From assembly GCA_015492875.1 (NCBI GenBank), contig WGEI01000435.1, forward strand, positions 1-11,892: 11,892 nucleotides of DNA, read 5' to 3'. Positions 1-6,941 of the stretch are shown here, in pieces (the first letter of the stretch is position 1; each line of letters begins with the position of its first letter). The notes below the pieces were generated by a model. The model had not been told where the DNA came from and did not search any database. It worked only from the letters and a program-made list of their open reading frames with translations. Position numbers and translations under genes: made by a program. This DNA is from Anaerolineae bacterium. GTDB lineage: Bacteria > Chloroflexota > Anaerolineae > Aggregatilineales > Phototrophicaceae.

Positions 1-2878
1 CACCACGGGCGACGACACCTCTACTTGAACCAAAGAACTCTCCCGGTCCAGAGTCATAGTTAAAATCTGTGAAGTCATAACGCCCTGCACCCGTGTAGCG
101 GAAGAAATAGGGGGAAGCAATCACGCTGTACTCTACATCGGCATTAGAAACCGGCCCGCCAAAGAAGAACTTGCTGTCCACTGTTACTTGCACAGTATCG
201 CCCTGTACAACAGCTTCTTGTGCTGGTGTGACATTGACCAGAAATTCTGGCAAGCGATATTCAGCGACCGAAAATCCAATACTGCCGCCTTCATAACCAT
301 ACCGCCGCTCAATCGGCAGTTCTACCGATATGCGGTAATACCCTAGTCCCGCGCCTTCGTCTAAATCGAACTGCCCGCTGAATGTGCCAAAAGGTGTTAA
401 TGGCACATCCTCCGTATAAATCGTTTCTCCGCGATCATCGTAGATAACGAGCGGTACGGTTTGGAATGGCGGTGGTGTATAGCGGACATCGTCTTTTTGG
501 CGCACGATACCCCGAAAATAAACGGGTTGGCCGGGGCGGTAAATGGGGCGGTCAGTATAGATATATACACGGTATTGTTGTGGGTCATATTCTGCGCTGA
601 TGCCAAAACTCCACCCATCAATACCACCATCCCAATTGCTCATACTCATGCCGAAATACTCGCCCTGTTGCACAAAAACGGCCAACGGCTCGTATAAATC
701 TGCTATGCGCGTTGAATGCGGAATGCGCACCACGCCATCGGCATCGCTAACGCCTTCGCCCAGAATGACTTGTTTTTCAATATCGTATAGTGTCACGGGC
801 AGGCCGCCGAGTGGCTGTCCAGTATGGACATCTGTCGCCCAAACTACGGTTTCACTGACACTGCTCTTTGCCACAAGATGGACGTTGGAGACCACAAGGA
901 GGTGTTCGCGCGGTCTTTGGTCGGTGAGTTCTGGCGCATTGGCAGATAGGTAGTAAATGCCGGGCGCTAATGGCCCTCCATCTGAAGTGCCAACTGCTAC
1001 ACTGGTCGTCTCTGCTGCGAGTTGAATATCTAAGAAGTATTGATCTCCCAGCCCTTCGGCAACCCAGGCGTTAGACCCATCGCGCAGCCGCACTTCCCAC
1101 CATAAAATGCCATCACGACAAATTGGCCCACCAGTAATGGGTAAGGCATATCCTTGATAAAGCAGTTCAACAATTTCCCCTCCGCCAGCTTCACTGCGGG
1201 CGCGTAGCGGGTCAGGTTCGGTGCTCACAACCGCAATATCGCCAACTTTCAACCGTGATGGCGGCGAATTGTCACAAGCTCTCGCCTCATTGAGGTTGAG
1301 TAGATTGTAGGAGTATACATTTGGCGCGCTATCCGTTTCGATAGACCAACGACGTAACAGCTTATCTGGTGCGGGTATGTAGTTGCGTAAGGGGTTATAG
1401 CTACTTTCGGCTGCGTTGCTCCAGAAGACATTAAGCGGCACTTCGTAAAGCTCTAGGTCAATACGGCTGATGTTGGTATATGTGGCGAAGAGTTGCGTTG
1501 CTTCGCGTTGGCCATCATAGAACCCAACTGTGCCAGTAGTCTGTAGTTCCAGTGATGGAGAATAATCACCTGTGGTATAGCTGAATGTGAATGGTTCATC
1601 AATCGTGTTGCCATAGACATCTTCCATGCCGGGCGCAATAGCGATGGTATAAGTTGTCGCGGGTTCAGTGGGGAAGGATACCGTTAAACTATCGTTATAT
1701 GTGGAATAGTAGAATTCAGGCTCTCGCCATGGCTCCGGTTCAATGGTGATTTTGTCTGGCAAGGTGTCTTCATTCATTGGAGCAGCGAAATTAATGTTAA
1801 AACCGCCATAGGGTGCAACGTCTACTGCGCCATCATTAGGGTCAGTGGAGATAATCAGTGGTGGGGGAACTGTAATGAATGACCACGATATAGGTTGAAC
1901 GGCAGCCCTTAGCCCAGCTTCATACGCGCCTTCGCCGATACTCGCCGTATAAATGCCATCTAACTCTAGCCCGCCATCTGGGTGGAAGATGAAACTGCGA
2001 TGCGCGTCATCCCATTCAAATTGACCGCCGACGCTGTCACCATTTTCTTCATCGCGCAGGTTAAAAGCCGCTTCAACGCTGGCCGTGTCCATAGGCAGGT
2101 TAAATTCAACCTGTATTGGTGTATCTAATCCTACTTGATAAGCGCCGTCTAAGGGGGTTGTCTCAACAATCTGCGGCGCTATTGTTGAGAAGAACCACGT
2201 AAACGCATTTGCGACAGGCGTTCCATCAAAAGCCGTAAAATCTGGTTGTATGCTCACCACGTAATTTGTAGCGCCAGCCAACGATGGGGTGGGGCGGAAC
2301 ATATAAATAGACGTGTTTACCCATTCTCCTTCGCCTTCAACCACTGGCGTAATGGAGAGTGGGTTTGGTAAATCTCCCATCTCTTCCGCAGTGACTAAAG
2401 GCACAACAGGGCGGTTGAATATAACAGTAATCACCGCGTCTGGGTCTACTGTTGTGCCCGCCTCCGGAAAGACTTCGCTCACACGCAAATAACCGGCTGT
2501 GTTCAATTCTAGCTCATAGGGTTCTATCAGCGTCGCGCCATCTTCTGCGGCGAGGTCTGTGCTCAAGGTAATGGTATAGGTGGTATCACGAGCATAAGCA
2601 GCGGTTGGAGTAAAGGTAAAACTGCTGTTGCTACAGGTCAAATCGCCATTGATAAATGGCTCAATGACAAAGGCTCGTGCCAAACTTTCACAATTCAAAT
2701 TCCGATCAAAATATAGGGTGATCGGCTCTTCTACATCTAACTCTTCACCGGGCAGTGGCATGCTATCTACCACTTGCAGAACGCTTACGGGCTGCTCCGG
2801 CGCATCCTGAGCTTGGATGATGTTGAGGCCTATCATGCTCAGAAGAATTAGGAAAACTGTTAAAATATATCTTCGCAT
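1..2878 (-). CDS. Alpha-2-macroglobulin family protein, N-terminal part (cut by left edge)
   Basis: One uninterrupted frame of 959 codons runs from an ATG to the left edge. Residues 1-24 look like a signal peptide (MRRY, hydrophobic ILTVFLILLSMIGL, ending around QAQ-D), so the protein is exported. Four tandem Big_5-like beta repeats follow at about 33-128, 132-233, 236-337 and 340-437, each with a motif like TxPxDGAxxV and a later F-N-x-P-M. An SH3b-like module lies at about 535-610 (C535, ARSEAGG, GGPIC, WWEVRL, WVAEG). The macroglobulin signature TDRPIYRPGQP is at 775-785, then VAEYRLPEF and the FFFGGPVSNADVEY stretch of the next MG domains. Family knowledge: bacterial A2Ms are envelope proteins thought to trap invading proteases. 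The thioester (CxEQ) region would lie beyond the window, so whether it is active cannot be judged. The Shine-Dalgarno AAGGGG is 9 bases upstream of the ATG. No pbpC-type partner is visible beside it. Confidence 0.9.
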   Translation of the reverse strand, partial: MRRYILTVFLILLSMIGLNIIQAQDAPEQPVSVLQVVDSMPLPGEELDVEEPITLYFDRNLNCESLARAFVIEPFINGDLTCSNSSFTFTPTAAYARDTTYTITLSTDLAAEDGATLIEPYELELNTAGYLRVSEVFPEAGTTVDPDAVITVIFNRPVVPLVTAEEMGDLPNPLSITPVVEGEGEWVNTSIYMFRPTPSLAGATNYVVSIQPDFTAFDGTPVANAFTWFFSTIAPQIVETTPLDGAYQVGLDTPIQVEFNLPMDTASVEAAFNLRDEENGDSVGGQFEWDDAHRSFIFHPDGGLELDGIYTASIGEGAYEAGLRAAVQPISWSFITVPPPLIISTDPNDGAVDVAPYGGFNINFAAPMNEDTLPDKITIEPEPWREPEFYYSTYNDSLTVSFPTEPATTYTIAIAPGMEDVYGNTIDEPFTFSYTTGDYSPSLELQTTGTVGFYDGQREATQLFATYTNISRIDLELYEVPLNVFWSNAAESSYNPLRNYIPAPDKLLRRWSIETDSAPNVYSYNLLNLNEARACDNSPPSRLKVGDIAVVSTEPDPLRARSEAGGGEIVELLYQGYALPITGGPICRDGILWWEVRLRDGSNAWVAEGLGDQYFLDIQLAAETTSVAVGTSDGGPLAPGIYYLSANAPELTDQRPREHLLVVSNVHLVAKSSVSETVVWATDVHTGQPLGGLPVTLYDIEKQVILGEGVSDADGVVRIPHSTRIADLYEPLAVFVQQGEYFGMSMSNWDGGIDGWSFGISAEYDPQQYRVYIYTDRPIYRPGQPVYFRGIVRQKDDVRYTPPPFQTVPLVIYDDRGETIYTEDVPLTPFGTFSGQFDLDEGAGLGYYRISVELPIERRYGYEGGSIGFSVAEYRLPEFLVNVTPAQEAVVQGDTVQVTVDSKFFFGGPVSNADVEYSVIASPYFFRYTGAGRYDFTDFNYDSGPGEFFGSSRGVVARG

Positions 2879-3057
2879 TTTGGGTGTTCCCCTTAAATAT
2901 AGTGCTTACCATCCATATTACAGCATAATTGAAAAACCTACGCTCAACCAAACGCTCACCCTACGGCAGGTATACGCCCCGCCGCTGATTTTGACGATTT
3001 TTTCGAGGATTTTGCTGTAAGATAAGGACAGCGCCACAGTTGGAAAGGGGTTCGATG
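2879..3057. promoter_or_regulatory. Divergent intergenic region between A2M and the TPR gene
   Basis: These 179 bases separate two genes that point away from each other, so promoters for both must lie here or further inside the genes. On the minus strand the A2M ribosome site AAGGGGAA sits at 2887-2894, with AT-rich TAATAT and TATATT elements just upstream. On the plus strand TTGACG (2991-2996) and TAAGAT (3018-3023) resemble promoter boxes, but their 21-base spacing is too long for a good sigma-70 promoter. The content is certain from gene layout; exact promoter positions are not resolved. Confidence 0.4.
3044..3050 (+). promoter_or_regulatory. Ribosome binding site AAAGGGG deciding the TPR gene start
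   Basis: The purine run AAAGGGG lies 7 bases before the ATG at 3058 and only 4 before the ATG at 3055. It also lies inside the reading that would begin at TTG 3040. This favours 3058 as the true start. Confidence 0.5.
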
Positions 3058-3957
3058 ATGGCTGATTATACGCCTATATACGCCGCTTTAGAGAATGATG
3101 ACAAAGCCACCGCTCGCCGCCTTCTGCGCCCAATACTGAAACAATCGCCCACTGCCGAAGCGTGGTATTTAGCAGCGCGCGCCATAGAAGATAAAGAAAA
3201 GTCTGTTCAATGCTTGCGTAAAGCTTTAGAGTTAGATGCTTTGCATACACAGGCCAATCGCCTGCTCTTACAATTAGAGGGCGCTAAATCGCTTTCGGAA
3301 TTAGAGCGAGAGCGCGCCCAATCAACGCCAATTACCGAGCCTCTGCCCCCCTTGCCGCGTAAGCCCCGCATGACCGCTACGGATAGGCGGGCGGCACGTC
3401 GTCGTGCGCGGCGCCGTATGTGGAACATTGTGGCGATTATTGGTGTTGTCTTGTTGGCGTTGGCCTCCAGTTGGTTTTTAATGTTCGCTTTAGGTGTTGG
3501 CTTTGTCACCGATATGATGTGCACGATTGATATTGGTACATGCCCGCTAGAATCCATTGATGGCACGCCCATCGATACGCTACCCGATGCCGTTTTCTAT
3601 GCCACCCCTGATGTTGTGCGAGAGCTTGAACCCGGCAGCAGTGTGCCAACATCGGATATGCTAGCGCATGGATTTACCCATGAATATGAGTTTCAAGCGC
3701 GGGCAGGCGAAGAATACGCTATTATGGTACAGTTCGCCTCTCCTAACGCTATGCAGGTCAGGCGGAATGTGGCTATTTTAGATAGTGATGGCTTTGATGC
3801 TGGTGATGCTTGTCAGGGTGACCCGCTTTTTGCCGGCGATACAGGCGTGGCGTTTGTTTGCGGCATTTATAGAACGGGTACATGGAAGGTGCGCATCTTT
3901 GGCAGGGAAGGCGAGAGCACGGGCACTTATGTCGTTTTACTAGAACGGCTCAATTAG
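3058..3957 (+). CDS. TPR - single transmembrane helix - external beta-domain protein, function unknown
   Basis: This is a 299-residue protein not matched to a named family. Residues 3-76 form helical TPR-like repeats (ARRLLRPILKQSPTAEAWYLAA, then SVQCLRKALELDALHTQANRLL). A proline-rich and then strongly basic linker follows (102-121, RRAARRRARRR), then one membrane helix at about 122-147. By the positive-inside rule the TPR part should be cytoplasmic and the C-terminal half outside. Residues 190-298 look like a beta-sandwich of the bacterial pre-peptidase C-terminal (PPC) type: HEYEFQARAGEEYAIMVQF, a GD...C segment, CGIYRTGTWKVRIFG and TYVVLLERLN. External cysteines C155, C162, C252 and C268 could form disulfides. 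The ATG at 3058 was chosen because AAAGGGG ends 7 bases upstream; ATG 3055 or TTG 3040 are possible but too close to or overlapping that site. It precedes the zinc-ribbon gene by 79 bases in the same direction. A scaffold or sensor role is a guess only. Confidence 0.8.
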   Translation: MADYTPIYAALENDDKATARRLLRPILKQSPTAEAWYLAARAIEDKEKSVQCLRKALELDALHTQANRLLLQLEGAKSLSELERERAQSTPITEPLPPLPRKPRMTATDRRAARRRARRRMWNIVAIIGVVLLALASSWFLMFALGVGFVTDMMCTIDIGTCPLESIDGTPIDTLPDAVFYATPDVVRELEPGSSVPTSDMLAHGFTHEYEFQARAGEEYAIMVQFASPNAMQVRRNVAILDSDGFDAGDACQGDPLFAGDTGVAFVCGIYRTGTWKVRIFGREGESTGTYVVLLERLN

Positions 3958-4036
3958 CTAACTCTGCTCTTCTGGTGTATATCTAAATGTATGGGGTGTT
4001 CTCTTAGGGGATTAACTTAAGCTATGGAGCTACTTT

Positions 4037-5098
4037 ATGTCCGGTAAAACCTATGAAATGTTTTGGGATTGCAAGTTTTGTGGGGAGACGAAACTGCTGG
4101 CTAAAACCCATAAACACTGCCCAGTCTGTGGCGCACCGCAAGACCCTGCAACCCGTTATTATCCCTCCGATGATGAAAAGGTCGCCGTAGAAGATCACCA
4201 GTTTGTTGGCGCAGATAAAATTTGCCCCGCTTGCCAAACGCCTAATAGTGCCGCCAATGAGTATTGCATGGAATGTGGTGCGCCTTTGAGCGCCGCAGCA
4301 CAGGCCGCTACATTGGAGGCGCAAACCCGCGCTGAAGGCGAAAAATTCACATCCAGCGGCTCGCGCGATGTTGTGAAAGAGCGCTTCGATGCAGAGATGC
4401 GTCGCGTTGGCGTGCAACCATCAGCAGGAAAATCTACCCGCAGCAACCGCTTGGGCGTAATCCTTATTGTATTGCTGGTCATCGGTGCTGTTGCCGCGAT
4501 TCTCGCCTTGACTGTCAAGCGAGAGACCACTGTCGTCGTCACTGGCCATTCGTGGGAACGTGTCATCAACATTGAAGAGTATTCCGCTGTTAGAGATGGC
4601 TCATGGCAGGAATCCGTCCCCATTGGCGCATATAATCGCACCTGCTATGAAAAGCAACGCAGCACTCGCCGCATTCCCGATGGCGAAACGTGCCAAACTC
4701 GCCGCGTTGATCAAGGTGACGGCACATTCCGTGAGGAACGTGTTTGCCGCCCCAAATATCGTGAAGAGCCGGTCTATGATACCTGGTGTGACTATACCAT
4801 CAATCGCTGGGTATATGACCACAGCGAAACCGCTAGCGATGACACACTCAGCGAACCCTATTGGCCACAGGTGAATTTTAGCTGTTCTGGCGAGCAGTTG
4901 GGTTGCCAGCGCGAAGGCGGGCGTGAAGAGACCTATTTACTCCATTTGGTCGGCGATGAAGGGCGCACCTATGAATGCCCTGTACCATTTGAGCAGTGGC
5001 AAAGCGCGACAATAGAATCCGTCTGGTCTATCGAAGTTCGTGTTGTTGACCCCAACGCCGCCGATTGTGATACCCTTCAACCCGCTTCTGCCGGCTAA
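4037..5098 (+). CDS. Double zinc-ribbon membrane protein with cysteine-rich ectodomain, function unknown
   Basis: This is a 353-residue protein. Two zinc ribbons open it: C12-C15-C28-C31 (WDCKFCG ... CPVCGAPQ) and C63-C66-C77-C80 (ICPACQ ... CMECGAPL), each with four cysteines spaced as in zinc-ribbon folds. The first, with its W-x-C-x-x-C entry, also resembles a RanBP2-type finger. A charged linker (about 95-138) leads to a single membrane helix at 139-160, followed by KRE. The roughly 190-residue C-terminal part holds eight further cysteines (203, 219, 237, 251, 283, 290, 314, 344), an even number consistent with disulfides outside the cell. The predicted arrangement is ribbons in the cytoplasm and the ectodomain outside, though there is no signal peptide and the orientation is inferred. 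Zinc-ribbon/helix proteins are common in bacteria, mostly without assigned function. Start: GGAG lies 7 bases upstream of the ATG. No named function is proposed. Confidence 0.82.
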   Translation: MSGKTYEMFWDCKFCGETKLLAKTHKHCPVCGAPQDPATRYYPSDDEKVAVEDHQFVGADKICPACQTPNSAANEYCMECGAPLSAAAQAATLEAQTRAEGEKFTSSGSRDVVKERFDAEMRRVGVQPSAGKSTRSNRLGVILIVLLVIGAVAAILALTVKRETTVVVTGHSWERVINIEEYSAVRDGSWQESVPIGAYNRTCYEKQRSTRRIPDGETCQTRRVDQGDGTFREERVCRPKYREEPVYDTWCDYTINRWVYDHSETASDDTLSEPYWPQVNFSCSGEQLGCQREGGREETYLLHLVGDEGRTYECPVPFEQWQSATIESVWSIEVRVVDPNAADCDTLQPASAG

Positions 5099-5144
5099 AT
5101 CGGGCTGATATATTAGAATTGCACAAGAGATTAACCTTGCAACA

Positions 5145-5173
5145 CTGGCCTTAATCTTCGTTCAGGTTATAAT
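5145..5173 (+). promoter_or_regulatory. Candidate sigma-70 promoter of the SH3b gene
   Basis: A perfect -10 box TATAAT lies at 5168-5173. A weak -35 match (CTGGCC, 5145-5150) is 17 bases upstream. Transcription would start near 5180, about 47 bases before the ATG. This suggests that the SH3b gene can be expressed independently of the two genes before it. The -35 match is poor, so the call rests on the -10 box and position. Confidence 0.4.
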
Positions 5174-5210
5174 CGGAATGTAGTTAGTGTTTTGATATAC
5201 TTGCTTGCCA

Positions 5211-5218
5211 AAGGGAGG
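5211..5218 (+). promoter_or_regulatory. Strong ribosome binding site AAGGGAGG
   Basis: AAGGGAGG is close to an ideal Shine-Dalgarno sequence and sits 8 bases before the ATG at 5227. It is the strongest such site among the three envelope genes, suggesting efficient translation of the exported SH3b protein. Confidence 0.65.
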
Positions 5219-5226
5219 AAATTGAT

Positions 5227-6009
5227 ATGTTAAATCGCAAGTTAGTTGTGTTGCTCCTCATCGCCGCGCTTTTACTGGTTGTGCCTGCGGTGTTAGGGCA
5301 ACAAGCATTACAGCAAAACTTTAACGATGGTAAGATTGCTTTTCAGTATCCCAATAGCTTTTCGCTTGATGAAGACACTTTAACTTTGACAAACCTCACT
5401 GGCACATTGGTTGTGACCTTTGAGCGCCCCTCGCCCCTATTCTTAGACTCCGATGCTGAAACAGCGCTCCGTAAGACCCTGCGCGCTAAAGGCATTACAG
5501 TTGACGAGGTGATGACGGAAGAAGTGCCCTATGGCGCGGGTACACGCACAATCGTCTGGACTGAACTTGAAGATGGCACTATTGTGATGGCCGTCGAATT
5601 CACTGATGAGGGCGTTGGTATGGCCGTCGTTGAAGGCAGCATGTTGCTACAACAAGCCACCGTCTTAGCGATGGTTGCTTCCTATGATAGCGCCGCCGTG
5701 TCATGCAAGGTCTGGGTCGATGCAGAGGGTGAAGACGGCGCCCGTGTGCGCGTTGGCCCCGGCATTACCCGCACTGTCACCAACTTCTTGCCCACTGGCG
5801 AGAACTTCGTCGTACTTGGCCAGAGCATCGATGACGATGGCAACGTCTGGTACAGCCTAGACCACACGGTCGCCTCACCGGGCAAACTCGTTGATAGTGC
5901 TTTCGTCCGCGCTAGCGATGTCAACAGCCTCGGCGATTGCAGCAACTTGCCCGACGCCGAAGCGCCTGCGGTCGTGCCGATTGAACCTACAGCGGAAGCT
6001 GGTTCATAA
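5227..6009 (+). CDS. Exported protein with C-terminal SH3b domain
   Basis: This is a 260-residue protein. Residues 1-25 are a typical signal peptide (MLNRK, a long Leu/Ile/Ala/Val core, cleavage near VLGQ-Q). Residues 30-155 form an unrecognised alpha/beta domain that starts with GKIAFQYPNSFSLDED; this resembles the opening of small secreted domains, but I cannot assign it. Residues 158-239 form an SH3b domain (CKVWV, ARVRVGPGITRTVTNFLPTG, VVLGQ, GNVWYSLD, SAFVRASDV), with C160 and C238 placed to bridge its ends. The last 20 residues are Pro/Glu/Ala-rich. SH3b domains often bind cell-wall peptides, so an extracytoplasmic wall-associated role is likely but not shown. No lipobox or LPXTG anchor is visible. 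The gene has its own candidate promoter and an intrinsic terminator directly after it. It shares the SH3b module type with the A2M protein in this window. Confidence 0.8.
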   Translation: MLNRKLVVLLLIAALLLVVPAVLGQQALQQNFNDGKIAFQYPNSFSLDEDTLTLTNLTGTLVVTFERPSPLFLDSDAETALRKTLRAKGITVDEVMTEEVPYGAGTRTIVWTELEDGTIVMAVEFTDEGVGMAVVEGSMLLQQATVLAMVASYDSAAVSCKVWVDAEGEDGARVRVGPGITRTVTNFLPTGENFVVLGQSIDDDGNVWYSLDHTVASPGKLVDSAFVRASDVNSLGDCSNLPDAEAPAVVPIEPTAEAGS

Positions 6010-6033
6010 AGCACACGAATTACATACCTTTTC

Positions 6034-6060
6034 AGGGGCGGGCTTCAGCTTGCCCCTTTT
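6034..6060 (+). terminator. Intrinsic terminator after the SH3b gene
   Basis: AGGGGC (6034-6039) can pair with GCCCCT (6052-6057) across a 12-base loop, and the stem runs into TTTT on the plus strand. It lies 24 bases after the stop codon. The minus strand lacks a T tract after the hairpin. It would therefore act mainly on plus-strand transcription and keep it from running into the convergent hydrolase gene, whose stop codon overlaps its end. Confidence 0.6.
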
Positions 6061-6940
6061 ACGTTTCAGCGAAGAAATTGGCCAGATGCTCGTTGACTTC
6101 ATTGGGCTTATCATGTTGTATCCAATGCGTCGCATCTGGAAAGAAAATGACTTGTGCTTCATCACAAATGGCCGCGCTTGCCTCTGCTAGATGCTTTTCA
6201 AGCGCAATATCTTGCTCTCCCCATAAAATCAATGTCGGCACAGTAATGCGCAGCTTTCCACCACCCTCTCCGCCGCGCACCCCTGCCCGAAACATCGCCC
6301 GATACCAGTTTATCATCCCCCGTAGCGCCCCCGTCTGAGACCACGCTTCACGAAGCGCATTGAGATATTCATCGTTAAAGGTGTCGGGTAAACCGCTATT
6401 TTTCATCATGCGCAGCATTGCCTTGTAATTGCGCATACTCAACAGCCATTCTGGAATACGCGGAATTTGGAAGAAGAACATATACCAGCTACGAAGTAAT
6501 TGTTTGAAACTGCTGCGAAACGCTTTCGCCAATAGTGAAGGGTAGGGCACATTGAGAATACCCATTTTTATAATGCGCTTTAGATAGCGGTGTGCCATCC
6601 ACCACGAAACTGCTGCGCCCCAATCATGCCCAACTAAGTAAAATGTCTCATAACCCAGCGCATCCGCCAAGCCAGCAATATCATCTGCGAGTATGTCAAT
6701 ATGGTAATCTTTAGCTTTTGGCGGTTTGTCACTCAGATTATAGCCGCGTTGGTCTGGCACAATGACGCGGTAGCCTTGCGCTGCAAAATAGGGGATTTGG
6801 TGATACCAGCAGCCCCAGAACTCTGGAAAACCGTGTAACAAAAATAGTGGTTTACCATCCTCTGGCCCCGCTATGACCACGTGAAGTTTGATGCCATTAG
6901 TGCTGATGGTTTTGTGTTCGTAAATGGCTTGGTCGAACAT
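6059..6940 (-). CDS. Alpha/beta hydrolase, epoxide-hydrolase-like
   Basis: This is a 293-residue single-domain enzyme, full length for the family. The oxyanion motif HGFPE is at 36-40. The nucleophile elbow GHDWGA has Asp106 as the nucleophile, which marks the epoxide hydrolase / haloalkane-type dehalogenase branch and not serine esterases. The remaining catalytic residues are Asp244 (WGEQDIAL) and His272 (ATHWIQ). Lid residues Tyr153 (SWYMFFFQIP, continuing to PE) and Tyr213 (NWYRAMFR) match the two epoxide-activating tyrosines of epoxide hydrolases. Fluoroacetate dehalogenases carry a His-Arg-Trp lid motif that is absent here. The likely reaction is hydrolysis of an epoxide to a vicinal diol in the cytoplasm; the substrate is unknown. 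The ATG is 1 base after the stop of the preceding FemAB gene, and AGAGGG upstream overlaps that gene's end, so the two are almost certainly co-transcribed. The link between wall ligases and this hydrolase is unexplained. Confidence 0.88.
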   Translation of the reverse strand: MFDQAIYEHKTISTNGIKLHVVIAGPEDGKPLFLLHGFPEFWGCWYHQIPYFAAQGYRVIVPDQRGYNLSDKPPKAKDYHIDILADDIAGLADALGYETFYLVGHDWGAAVSWWMAHRYLKRIIKMGILNVPYPSLLAKAFRSSFKQLLRSWYMFFFQIPRIPEWLLSMRNYKAMLRMMKNSGLPDTFNDEYLNALREAWSQTGALRGMINWYRAMFRAGVRGGEGGGKLRITVPTLILWGEQDIALEKHLAEASAAICDEAQVIFFPDATHWIQHDKPNEVNEHLANFFAET

Positions 6941-6941
6941 A

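Noticed and set aside
1..2878. Frameshift or pseudogene in the A2M gene
   Set aside because: The frame reads without a stop from the signal peptide through all domains to the edge, so the gene is intact as far as visible.
3040..3057. TTG start at 3040 for the TPR gene
   Set aside because: It would place the AAAGGGG ribosome site inside the coding region; ATG 3058 is correctly spaced from that site.
4022..4641. Open frames on the minus strand opposite the zinc-ribbon gene
   Set aside because: They are antisense shadows of a gene with clear paired CxxC motifs and a membrane helix; their translations show no family features or ribosome sites.
6059..6940. Fluoroacetate or haloalkane dehalogenase as the function of the hydrolase
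   Set aside because: The Asp nucleophile fits, but the lid has the two epoxide-hydrolase tyrosines (SWYMFFFQIP, NWYRA) and lacks the His-Arg-Trp lid motif of fluoroacetate dehalogenases.
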